Part shown: piece after piece, positions 19,451 to 27,364 of the stretch | How positions within the stretch are numbered: the first letter of the stretch is position 1 | Layout: each line of letters opens with the position of its first letter | Assembly (NCBI GenBank): GCA_937901015.1 | Contig: CALCGQ010000029.1 | Location: 1-45,615 of the forward strand | Source: an uncultured Bacteroidota bacterium | GTDB taxonomy: Bacteria > Bacteroidota > Bacteroidia > Bacteroidales > F082 | DNA: 45,615 nucleotides | Reading direction: 5' to 3' | Made by a program: the position numbers and the translations under genes | Notes under the pieces: generated by a model | What the model saw: only the letters and a program-made list of their open reading frames with translations | Told to the model about the DNA's origin: nothing | Database searches by the model: none

Positions 19451-19792
19451 ATGTCCAAAAAGGTTTATTATAAAATCGGTGATGTAAGTGATAAGTTTGA
19501 TGTTAATGCCTCTTTATTAAGGTATTGGGAGAAGGAGTTTAGCTTTATTAATCCAAAAAAAAATAGTAAAGGTACCCGATATTATACACGAAAAGATATG
19601 GACAATATTGAAATTGTTCATCATTTGGTTAAGGAAAAAGGTTTAACAATTCAAGGTGCCAAGGAGTATCTTGAAAATAGAAAGAATGAAAATACAGTTG
19701 ATAAGCTTGAAGTGATAGTAACCTTAAAAAGAACCAGAGAACTATTATCTGATATTAGAGATGTTCTTACCACAAGAACCACAATTGAATAA
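19451..19792 (+). CDS. Short MerR-type HTH regulator
   Basis: The 113-residue protein is essentially a single MerR DNA-binding domain: YKIGDVSDKFDVNASLLRYW (winged HTH), GTRYYTRKDMDNIEIVHHLV and TIQGAKEYLENRK, then a short dimer helix. There is no effector-binding domain and no cysteine pair typical of metal sensors. Short stand-alone MerR proteins next to M23 peptidase genes recur in Bacteroidota in my recollection, but their targets are not established. Spacing to both neighbours is about 20 bases, suggesting one transcript with the M23 gene and the following exported protein. Confidence 0.88.
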   Translation: MSKKVYYKIGDVSDKFDVNASLLRYWEKEFSFINPKKNSKGTRYYTRKDMDNIEIVHHLVKEKGLTIQGAKEYLENRKNENTVDKLEVIVTLKRTRELLSDIRDVLTTRTTIE

Positions 19793-19813
19793 TCAAATAA
19801 GTAAGCAAGGAAG

Positions 19814-20437
19814 ATGAAAAAGACAATAATATTGTTATTTGTTATTACACAACTGGTTTTTGGCAATAATGCAATCTCACAGGAGACTAAGTCAATTCCT
19901 GAAATCCGTAAAGATAATTTAATTAAACTATTGAATTACAGGTATAAAGGTGGCTATTATACATTCGAAAAGTTATTTAATAAAACAGTAACATATCCAC
20001 CTGCTGCAAAGAATAGTTGTGTGGTAGGGATCTCCATAGTTGCGTTAGTTGTTGACTGTAAAGGAGAAATAACAGACATTAAAATAAAAACCCCTCTTGG
20101 TTATGGAATTGATGGTGAGATTTCAAATTTTTTCCAACTAACTGTTGGTAATTGGAATGATTGCAATGACGATAAATATACAAAGTTTGAAATACCAATT
20201 CAGTTTATCCTTGAGGGTACTGAAACAAACATAACTGATGCATTATTGGTTATAAAGGACGAAAATCCAGGCTTTTTATGTAATAGTGATGAATATTACT
20301 TAAAAAGAATAGAAAAGTATATGGAAAAGGGAAAGTATAAAAAGGTTATTCCATATCTTGATGTAATGATTCGTCGCGATCCGTATAATTCACATTATTA
20401 CGATCTTAAAAAGAAAGCCATAAACGGAGGAAAATAG
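19814..20437 (+). CDS. Exported protein with TonB C-terminal-like domain
   Basis: The 207-residue protein starts with a signal peptide (residues 1-22, ending NAISQ). Residues 55-125 (YPPAAKNSCVVGISIVAL, then CKGEITDIKIKTPLGYGIDG) have the order of a TonB C-terminal domain: Y-P-x-x-A, then a G-x-V strand, a D-x-x-G-x-I turn and a helix ending before W. The usual TonB membrane anchor and proline-rich spacer are absent, so it cannot transduce energy as TonB does. The C-terminus (150-205) looks like a single tetratricopeptide-type helix pair. It probably works in the periplasm; function unknown. The domain call is by eye and moderate. Confidence 0.6.
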   Translation: MKKTIILLFVITQLVFGNNAISQETKSIPEIRKDNLIKLLNYRYKGGYYTFEKLFNKTVTYPPAAKNSCVVGISIVALVVDCKGEITDIKIKTPLGYGIDGEISNFFQLTVGNWNDCNDDKYTKFEIPIQFILEGTETNITDALLVIKDENPGFLCNSDEYYLKRIEKYMEKGKYKKVIPYLDVMIRRDPYNSHYYDLKKKAINGGK

Positions 20438-20503
20438 TATTATCTTTCGTTCGAATAATAATATCCAGTAATGTTTATTATAATCACCTAATTATTAGTG
20501 CTT

Positions 20504-21064
20504 ATGTTTGATTTTATTATGGCCATCGATCAGGAACTTTTGCTATTAGTAAATGGTTTGAACTCACCATCCATGGATGTAATAATGTTATATATTAGTT
20601 CTAAGTTAGGCTGGCTTCCATTGTATGTCTTATTACTATATGTGTTCTATATTGATTATAAGAAGACTATGTGGTTACCTCTAATAATTATAGCACTTAC
20701 AATATTATTATCAGATCAGACTTCTGTACATCTATTTAAAAATGTTTTTGAAAGATTACGCCCCTGTCATGAAGAAGGTTTAGCTCAAAAATTACATCTA
20801 ATAAAATATTGTGGAGGGCAGTACGGATTTGTTTCTTCCCATGCCTCAAATAGTGCATCTGTTGCTACCGTTATAATACTATTATTAAAGAGCAAACATC
20901 GTTGGGTATGGCCGGTAATGATTTTCTATACGCTAATAATTTCATACAGCAGAGTTTATTTAGGTGTGCACTATCCAACTGATGTAATAGGAGGCACACT
21001 CTTGGGTTTAATGATAGCAGGCATATGTTATCAGCTGTTTCTTTTGATTCAAAAGAGAATCTAA
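20504..21064 (+). CDS. PAP2 superfamily membrane phosphatase
   Basis: A polytopic lipid or polyprenyl phosphatase of 186 residues. The three PAP2 motifs are present in order: KNVFERLRP, SSHASNSAS (the PSGH-type motif with SSHA), and SRVYLGVHYPTDVIGG carrying the catalytic His. About five membrane helices surround them. Candidate substrates are undecaprenyl pyrophosphate or phosphatidyl phosphates; the sequence alone does not separate these. I chose the ATG at 20504; an in-frame GTG at 20498 would add two residues and an ATG at 20519 would remove five. It is 43 bases upstream of a glycosyltransferase gene, consistent with an envelope glycan role. Confidence 0.9.
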   Translation: MFDFIMAIDQELLLLVNGLNSPSMDVIMLYISSKLGWLPLYVLLLYVFYIDYKKTMWLPLIIIALTILLSDQTSVHLFKNVFERLRPCHEEGLAQKLHLIKYCGGQYGFVSSHASNSASVATVIILLLKSKHRWVWPVMIFYTLIISYSRVYLGVHYPTDVIGGTLLGLMIAGICYQLFLLIQKRI

Positions 21065-21107
21065 TTATTTTTTAAGATATTTGCCCATCATTTAATTAAG
21101 GGAAAGT

Positions 21108-22253
21108 TTGAAAATTGCTGTAAATACACGCTTGTTGTTGAAGAATAAGCTAGAGGGAATTGGTTGGTTTACATATGAATCAATTAAGCGTATTGTCTTA
21201 TTGCATCCCGAAGATGAATTCTATTTTATTTTTGACAGGCCATATAGCGATGAATTTATCTTTGCAGATAATGTCATTCCAATTGTAGTTGGGCCGCCTG
21301 CACGACATCCAATATTGTTTTATTTATGGTTTGAATTTTCAATACCAAGGGTATTAAAAAAAATTAAACCTGATATTTTTGTTTCTCCGGATGCATATTT
21401 ATCGCTCTCGTCGGATGTTGATGATTTAATCGTAATTCATGATCTCAATTTTGAACATTTCCCCGAACACTTACCTTGGTTGGTTAGAAAGTACTATCGT
21501 TATTTTACGCCCAGGTTTGCAAAAAAAGCAAAACGAATTGCCACAGTTTCTCAATTTTCAAAGAATGATATTGTTGAGCAATATGGAATAAATAGCAATA
21601 AAATTGATGTACTATATAACGGATCAAATAATCTGTTTAAGCCAATTTCTAACTCTGATAAAAAGCGATCAAGAGATAAATATTCAGACGGTTATGAATA
21701 TTTTGTGTTTGTAGGTGCCTTTAACCCACGTAAGAATCTTCAAAATATATTTAGTGCATTTGATAAATTTAAAAAGGAGAATGATAACGATATTAAGTTT
21801 GTCGTCGTGGGAGAGAAAATGTATTGGTCGGAGGAAATTAAAAATTCCTTTGATAAAATGATTCATAAAAAGGATGTTGTTTTCACGGGTCGCTTAGAGT
21901 CGGATGAATTAAGCAAAGTAGTAGGATCAGCAATTGCCTTAGTTTATGCTTCTTTCTTTGAAGGGTTTGGAATACCAATTATTGAGGCTTTTGCTGCAGA
22001 AGTACCAGTAATAACATCTAATGTTACTTCCATGCCTGAGATTGCAGGAGATGCTGCCTTGTTTGTTGACCCAAACAATATTGATGAAATATGTAATGCA
22101 ATGTTAAATATTTCTTCAGATAAAGAATTAGCTGTAAATTTGATTGAAAAAGGACGTATTAGAAGAAAGGATTTCTCTTGGGAGAAGACTTCTGAGAATT
22201 TATGGCTATCGATTCAAAAAACAATAGATAAAAATCAAAACCAAAAAATATAA
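21108..22253 (+). CDS. Glycosyltransferase family 4 (group 1)
   Basis: A 381-residue cytosolic GT-B glycosyltransferase. The N-terminal acceptor domain starts MKIAVNTRLLL and includes GIGWFTYESI; the C-terminal nucleotide-sugar domain has FVGAFNPRKNLQNIFSAF and the E-x7-E motif in FEGFGIPIIEAFAAEVPV, then TSNVTSMPEIAGDAALFV. It is a retaining-type enzyme by family. The start is a TTG at 21108, supported by the conserved N-terminus and an AAGGGAAAG Shine-Dalgarno-like sequence just upstream. The purD gene starts two bases after its stop. Donor sugar is unknown. Confidence 0.92.
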   Translation: MKIAVNTRLLLKNKLEGIGWFTYESIKRIVLLHPEDEFYFIFDRPYSDEFIFADNVIPIVVGPPARHPILFYLWFEFSIPRVLKKIKPDIFVSPDAYLSLSSDVDDLIVIHDLNFEHFPEHLPWLVRKYYRYFTPRFAKKAKRIATVSQFSKNDIVEQYGINSNKIDVLYNGSNNLFKPISNSDKKRSRDKYSDGYEYFVFVGAFNPRKNLQNIFSAFDKFKKENDNDIKFVVVGEKMYWSEEIKNSFDKMIHKKDVVFTGRLESDELSKVVGSAIALVYASFFEGFGIPIIEAFAAEVPVITSNVTSMPEIAGDAALFVDPNNIDEICNAMLNISSDKELAVNLIEKGRIRRKDFSWEKTSENLWLSIQKTIDKNQNQKI

Positions 22254-22255
22254 AG

Positions 22256-23545
22256 ATGAATATTCTAATACTTGGAAGTGGAGGAAGAGAGCATGCAATA
22301 GCGTGGAAAGTTGAACAGAGCCCAAAGGTTAAAAATATTTTTGTTGCCCCTGGAAATGCAGGGACAAGAAATGTTGGAACGAATATTCCTGTGGATCTAG
22401 ATGACTTCAATAGCATCAAAATGATCGTGGTAGAAAAGGATATCGACATGGTTATTGTTGGTCCAGAAGCACCATTAGTTGATGGTATCTATGATTTCTT
22501 TTTAAATGATAAGATATTAAAAGATATTGCCATAATAGGACCTTCAAAAGAAGGATCAAAATTAGAAGGAAGTAAGTCGTTTGCCAAAGATTTCATGGCT
22601 AAATATAATATCCCAACAGCAGCATATAACTCATTTAATAGTTCAAACCTAGAGGAAGGTTATAGTTTTATTGATAGCCTAGACGCTCCTTATGTTTTGA
22701 AAGCAGATGGACTTGCTGCAGGGAAAGGAGTATTAATAATAAACGATCCTGATGAAGCAAAACATGAGCTGAATTTGATGATATCTGAAAGGAAGTTTGG
22801 AGATGCATCGAGCAATGTTGTAATTGAAGAATTTCTTGATGGCATTGAATTATCTGTATTTGTGCTTACTGATGGCAGTAACTATGTTATACTTCCTGAA
22901 GCTAAGGATTACAAAAGAATCGGCGAAGCTGATACCGGGCTAAATACTGGCGGAATGGGCTCCATATCTCCAGTTCCATTTGTTAATAAAGAATTAATGA
23001 AAAAGATTGATGACCAAATAATTGCTCCTACAGTTGCTGGTTTAGCTAGCGAAGGAATTGATTATAAGGGCTTTATTTTCTTTGGATTGATAAATGTTGG
23101 TGGTGAACCAAAGGTAATTGAATATAATTGCCGAATGGGAGATCCAGAAGCAGAATCTGTAATTCCTAGAATTGTTACAGATCTTGTTGAATTGTTTGAG
23201 GCAACTGCAAATGGGACTTTATCAAAATCAACCATTGAATTTGATCCAAGATCAGCTGCAGCAATAATGTTGGTTTCTGGAGGTTATCCAGAAACCTACG
23301 AAAAAGGTAAGAAGATATCAGGATTGGATAATGTTAATAATTGTATTGTTTTCCATGCTGGAACTGCCATTGATATTGAAAATAATTCGGTGAAAACAAG
23401 TGGAGGTAGAGTAATAGCTGTGACCGCATTTGGTGATGATATGAAATCGGCACTTGAAATGTCCTATGCCAATGTTGACTTGATTAGCTTTGATGGTAAA
23501 TATGCTCGTAAGGATATTGGATTTGACCTCTATGAATACGAATAG
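22256..23545 (+). CDS. purD: Phosphoribosylamine-glycine ligase (GARS)
   Basis: PurD ligates glycine to phosphoribosylamine with ATP, the second step of purine synthesis. The 429-residue length is standard. Landmarks are the N-terminal MNILILGSGGREHAIAWK, the ATP-grasp segments LKADGLAAGKGVLI and TGGMGSISPVPF, and the signature IEYNCRMGDPEAE. No GAR transformylase or AIR synthetase domain is fused. It follows the GT4 gene by two bases and precedes a membrane protein by three, so the three genes are co-transcribed. Confidence 0.97.
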   Translation: MNILILGSGGREHAIAWKVEQSPKVKNIFVAPGNAGTRNVGTNIPVDLDDFNSIKMIVVEKDIDMVIVGPEAPLVDGIYDFFLNDKILKDIAIIGPSKEGSKLEGSKSFAKDFMAKYNIPTAAYNSFNSSNLEEGYSFIDSLDAPYVLKADGLAAGKGVLIINDPDEAKHELNLMISERKFGDASSNVVIEEFLDGIELSVFVLTDGSNYVILPEAKDYKRIGEADTGLNTGGMGSISPVPFVNKELMKKIDDQIIAPTVAGLASEGIDYKGFIFFGLINVGGEPKVIEYNCRMGDPEAESVIPRIVTDLVELFEATANGTLSKSTIEFDPRSAAAIMLVSGGYPETYEKGKKISGLDNVNNCIVFHAGTAIDIENNSVKTSGGRVIAVTAFGDDMKSALEMSYANVDLISFDGKYARKDIGFDLYEYE

Positions 23546-23548
23546 CAA

Positions 23549-24541
23549 ATGATTAAATACTTCAATACCGGATATGTTTCCAGGTATGTATTGGTAATTA
23601 TTATTGCCATAATAATTTGGATTCCTTCTCTTATTATTCCTGAAAACTATTCTGGTGTTACTAGTTATGCATATGGTATAATTCTAGAGCTTCTTGGCAA
23701 CAGTACTTTAGCAATTACATTAATATCATTATTTCTTACCCTTTTTACTGCTTTACTTTTAAATCTATATGCTATCAATAGCGGGATAGTTGGAAAGGTT
23801 AGTACATTGGCCTTTGCTCTTTTTGTTATATTTTCAAGTACGCTAACTGGCGAATTCCACAATAACCCCGCGATATGGATAAATTTCATATTGGTTTTTG
23901 TGTGGATGAATTTGATGCAATTGCCATATAAACTTAACACAATACCGATTATTTTCAACGCATCGTTCCTTGTAGGGGTAGCATCTCTTTTCTATAGTCA
24001 ATTAGTATTTCTTTTTATTCTGATATGGATGGCAATTTTTATTCACCGAATAGTCACTTGGCGGAATTTGGTTGTTACATTAATCGGAGTTACAATACCA
24101 TACTTCTTTTTATTGACATGGTTCTATTTTACAGAGATGTTGCTTGAGGAATCATATGTGCTTTTTAACTCATTGAAATTCGATTTCTTCTTGCTTTACC
24201 CAACTGACCTATTGAATATTACTGTTTTAGCGATAGTTGTTCCACTTTTAATTATCACAGTATTGGGTGTAATAGGTAGACTAAATGAAAATAGTATCAA
24301 TAGAAGAAGAAACTTATTAATTACTGTTGTTTACTTCTTCATTATCTTATTAATACTAATTGTATTTTCAAAATCACTGAATAATCTATTATTACTTGCC
24401 ATACCATCGGTGCTTTTAATTAGTTATTGGGTTAGTAACCAGAAATATACAAAGTGGTATAATATTACTTTATCAGTGCTTTTGCTTATAATTATTGTAA
24501 ATCAGTATCTACCATTGGTTTATTATTGGTTAGATATTTAA
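23549..24541 (+). CDS. Polytopic membrane protein, possibly DUF6427 family
   Basis: The 330-residue protein is almost entirely hydrophobic, with about ten membrane helices and very short loops; a basic loop NENSINRRRN is near residue 250. I know a family of membrane proteins of similar size (DUF6427) placed beside purD in Bacteroidota, and the position and the Y-x-x-Q-L-V-F-L-F-I pattern near residue 150 suit it, but the match is by context rather than a firm motif. No catalytic motif is visible. It starts three bases after purD and ends 16 bases before rnhB. Confidence 0.6.
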   Translation: MIKYFNTGYVSRYVLVIIIAIIIWIPSLIIPENYSGVTSYAYGIILELLGNSTLAITLISLFLTLFTALLLNLYAINSGIVGKVSTLAFALFVIFSSTLTGEFHNNPAIWINFILVFVWMNLMQLPYKLNTIPIIFNASFLVGVASLFYSQLVFLFILIWMAIFIHRIVTWRNLVVTLIGVTIPYFFLLTWFYFTEMLLEESYVLFNSLKFDFFLLYPTDLLNITVLAIVVPLLIITVLGVIGRLNENSINRRRNLLITVVYFFIILLILIVFSKSLNNLLLLAIPSVLLISYWVSNQKYTKWYNITLSVLLLIIIVNQYLPLVYYWLDI

Positions 24542-24557
24542 TTGACGTTATCGAAAT

Positions 24558-25154
24558 ATGCTTAAGTGTAGCTTTACAGAGAATAAAATTGAAGCCGGTT
24601 GTGATGAAGCTGGTAGGGGATGTTTAGCCGGACCTGTTTTTGCAGCTGCTGTTATACTTCCTATCGGTTATGAAAATGAGCTTCTAAATGATTCCAAAGT
24701 ACTAAATGAAAAAAGAAGGAATGAGCTCCGGATAGTTGTCGAAAGAGATGCAATAGCTTGGGGAGTGGCATCGTATTCGCCTGAAGAAATAGATAAGGTA
24801 AATATACTAAATGCATCATTCTACTCCATGCACAGAGCTATCGCTAAGCTAAGTATTCAGCCAGAATTATTATTAATTGATGGAAATAGATTTAAGCCTT
24901 TCGGAACTATACCATACCATTGCATTGTAAAGGGAGATGGTAAATATATGTCAATCGCTGCAGCATCCATACTTGCCAAGACTCATCGTGATGAGTATAT
25001 GATGGAAGCTCATAGTAAGCATCCATTCTATTATTGGAATAAAAATAAAGGATATCCAACTTTACAACATAAACTCGCAATTCAGGAACATGGTATCAAT
25101 GAATATCATAGGAAAACATTTAATTATCATCTACAGTTAAAAATGGATCTTTAA
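24558..25154 (+). CDS. rnhB: Ribonuclease HII
   Basis: RNase HII cuts RNA in RNA-DNA hybrids and removes single ribonucleotides from DNA. The 198-residue protein has the catalytic D16-E17 in CDEAGRGCLAGPVFAAAV, the second Asp in LLIDGNRF, and the third near SIAAASILAKTHRDEYM, with the C-terminal KHPFYYWNKNKGYPT segment that positions the substrate. It lies 16 bases after the preceding membrane protein gene. It converges on tex with a 41-base gap in which I see no terminator hairpin. Confidence 0.96.
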   Translation: MLKCSFTENKIEAGCDEAGRGCLAGPVFAAAVILPIGYENELLNDSKVLNEKRRNELRIVVERDAIAWGVASYSPEEIDKVNILNASFYSMHRAIAKLSIQPELLLIDGNRFKPFGTIPYHCIVKGDGKYMSIAAASILAKTHRDEYMMEAHSKHPFYYWNKNKGYPTLQHKLAIQEHGINEYHRKTFNYHLQLKMDL

Positions 25155-25195
25155 TTACTGATAATCCAATAACAAGATTGATAAGATAGGATATA

Positions 25196-27337
25196 CTAGG
25201 GAGTTTGTACAACACCTTTCATACTTAAGCCAATTCTTTTTCTATCAAGATCAACTTCAATAACTTTAACCATTACTTGCTGATTAATTCGTAGGTGATC
25301 AGATGGATTGCTAACATATTCATCTGCAATCTGGCTTTTATGAAGTAATGCTGAATCCTTTATTCCAAGGTTAATAAATGCGCCAAATGCTGTAATATTT
25401 GTTACGGTGCCTGCCACAACCATTCCTGGTGATAGGTTGTTAATTGTCTTGATACTACTATCAAATTTAAAAGTTTTGAACTTACTACGTGGATCTCTAC
25501 CTGGTTTTTCAAGTTCATCAAGAATATCAACTATGGTAATATTACCTACACCCTCAGTTTTAAAAGAGTCAACATCAATAGACGATCTTAAGTTTCTATT
25601 GCCTATGAGTTCTTCTAGTTTAACTTTTTGTGCTTTAGCTATCTTTTTAACAACATGATAGTTTTCAGGGTGTACTGCTGTGGTATCAAGTATATTATCT
25701 CCGCCTTTAATTCTTAAGAATCCAGCTGACTGTTCAAAAGCTTTTTTTCCAAGGCCTGCAACATTCATTAATTCCTGACGATTTTTAAATTCACCGTTTA
25801 AATTGCGGTAATCAATGATTTGTGCTGCTAATTTGGGACCAATTCCAGATACATATGATAGGAGTTCTTTACTTGCAGTATTTAAGTTTACCCCAACTTT
25901 ATTCACGCAAATTTCTACGGTTGATTGTAAACTTTGTTTAAGAAGTTTTTGGTTTACATCGTGTTGATATTGACCAACGCCAATGGACTTTGGATCAATT
26001 TTAACTAACTCTGCAAGTGGGTCAAGTAATCTTCTACCAATTGAAATAGCTCCTCTTACTGTAATATCATATTCAGGAAACTCCTCTCTTGCAGCAGCTG
26101 ATGCTGAATATACTGATGCGCCATCTTCATTTACAGATATGGCAATAATATCACGATTGAATTTCATTCGTTCAATCAATAACTCAGTTTCACGTCCTGC
26201 AGTACCATTTCCGATAGCTATGGCTTCAATGTTGTGCGAATCAACAAGATTGTTGATTTTTTTCATTGCCATAGTAGTTTCTCTCTGGGGAGGGTGAGGG
26301 TAGATATTATCGTTATGGAGTAGTTTCCCGTTTTTGTCAAGGCAAACAACTTTACATCCAGTTCTAAATCCCGGATCAATTGCCAATACTCTTTTTTGTC
26401 CCAAAGGAGGGGCAAGGAGCAGTTGTCTTAGATTATCCCCAAATACTTCGATGGAACTTTCGTCGGCTTTCTCCTTAATTAATGAACGTATTTCTGTTTC
26501 CAATGAGGGGAAAATAAGTCTGTTGATTGAGTCAGAAATAGCAAGACCTTTTTGATCAGATGACTCATTTTGCAATTTAATCAACCCTGACTTAATTTGC
26601 TCAATTGCTGTTTCCTTATCAGGTTCAATTTTAATTTTCAGAAACCCATCTTTCTCACCTCTAAATAGGGCTAATATTCTGTGTGATGGGGCTTTCACAG
26701 CATTCTCCGACCAATCAAACCAACTTCTGTATTTATGTCCATCTTCGTCTTTTCCTTTTACAACTTTCGATGTAATGGATGCAAAACGATTAAATTGAGT
26801 TCTTAATTTCTGGCGGACCCATTGTCTTTCACTAATCCATTCAGCAATAATATCTCTTGCGCCAGCACAAGCATCTTCAATATTTGATACACCTTTTTTC
26901 TCGTTAATATACTTTTGAGCTGCAAAATCTATATTTTCAATATTCTCTGCCATAATCATCTTTGCCAGAGGTTCTAAACCTTTTTCCCGGGCGATGACTG
27001 CCCGAGTTTTTCGCTTCGGTTTAAATGGAAGGTAAATATCTTCAACTTCAGCCATTGTTTTGGCTTCGGTTATTTTGTTTCTTAAGTCTTCAGTTAGGAG
27101 ATTTAATTCTTCCAAAGAATTAAGTATGGCTTTTTTTCGTTCCTCGAGTGCTAAATGTCGATCGTATAGTTTTTGAATTTCCAGCAGGTCAACATCGGTG
27201 AGTTCCCCTGTTCTTTCTTTACGATATCTGGCAATAAATGGAATAGTAGCTCCGCCATCCAATAATTCTATTGAGTTTTCAATTTGCCAATTGGCAACAT
27301 TAAGTGATGAAGCAGTTTGATTTATAAAAGAATTCAA
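25196..27337 (-). CDS. tex: Tex family RNA-binding transcription accessory protein
   Basis: Tex is a cytosolic nucleic-acid-binding protein related to eukaryotic Spt6. Of the 713 residues, 1-190 are the Tex N-terminal helical domain (GGATIPFIARYRKERTGELT), about 315-440 the YqgF/RuvC-like fold (VLAIDPGFRTGCKVVCLD), 490-560 tandem helix-hairpin-helix motifs (YVSGIGPKLAAQIIDYRN and VAGLGKKAFEQSAGFLRI), and 635-705 a C-terminal S1 domain (GTVTNITAFGAFINLGI). The length is slightly short of E. coli's. It is the last gene in a leftward group and begins 27 bases after the T9SS type B protein gene, so it may be co-transcribed with surface-protein genes. Confidence 0.96.
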   Translation of the reverse strand: MNSFINQTASSLNVANWQIENSIELLDGGATIPFIARYRKERTGELTDVDLLEIQKLYDRHLALEERKKAILNSLEELNLLTEDLRNKITEAKTMAEVEDIYLPFKPKRKTRAVIAREKGLEPLAKMIMAENIENIDFAAQKYINEKKGVSNIEDACAGARDIIAEWISERQWVRQKLRTQFNRFASITSKVVKGKDEDGHKYRSWFDWSENAVKAPSHRILALFRGEKDGFLKIKIEPDKETAIEQIKSGLIKLQNESSDQKGLAISDSINRLIFPSLETEIRSLIKEKADESSIEVFGDNLRQLLLAPPLGQKRVLAIDPGFRTGCKVVCLDKNGKLLHNDNIYPHPPQRETTMAMKKINNLVDSHNIEAIAIGNGTAGRETELLIERMKFNRDIIAISVNEDGASVYSASAAAREEFPEYDITVRGAISIGRRLLDPLAELVKIDPKSIGVGQYQHDVNQKLLKQSLQSTVEICVNKVGVNLNTASKELLSYVSGIGPKLAAQIIDYRNLNGEFKNRQELMNVAGLGKKAFEQSAGFLRIKGGDNILDTTAVHPENYHVVKKIAKAQKVKLEELIGNRNLRSSIDVDSFKTEGVGNITIVDILDELEKPGRDPRSKFKTFKFDSSIKTINNLSPGMVVAGTVTNITAFGAFINLGIKDSALLHKSQIADEYVSNPSDHLRINQQVMVKVIEVDLDRKRIGLSMKGVVQTP

Positions 27338-27364
27338 ATCTAATAAGAGATTGTGATTAGTTGA

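Noticed and set aside
20438-20460. TATTAT/ATAATA inverted repeat with TATCTTTC after the TonB-C-like gene
   Set aside because: The stem is weak, and the -7 match lacks its last G and a spaced -33; not enough for a promoter or terminator call.
25155-25195. Search for a terminator between convergent rnhB and tex
   Set aside because: No hairpin seen in the 41-base gap.
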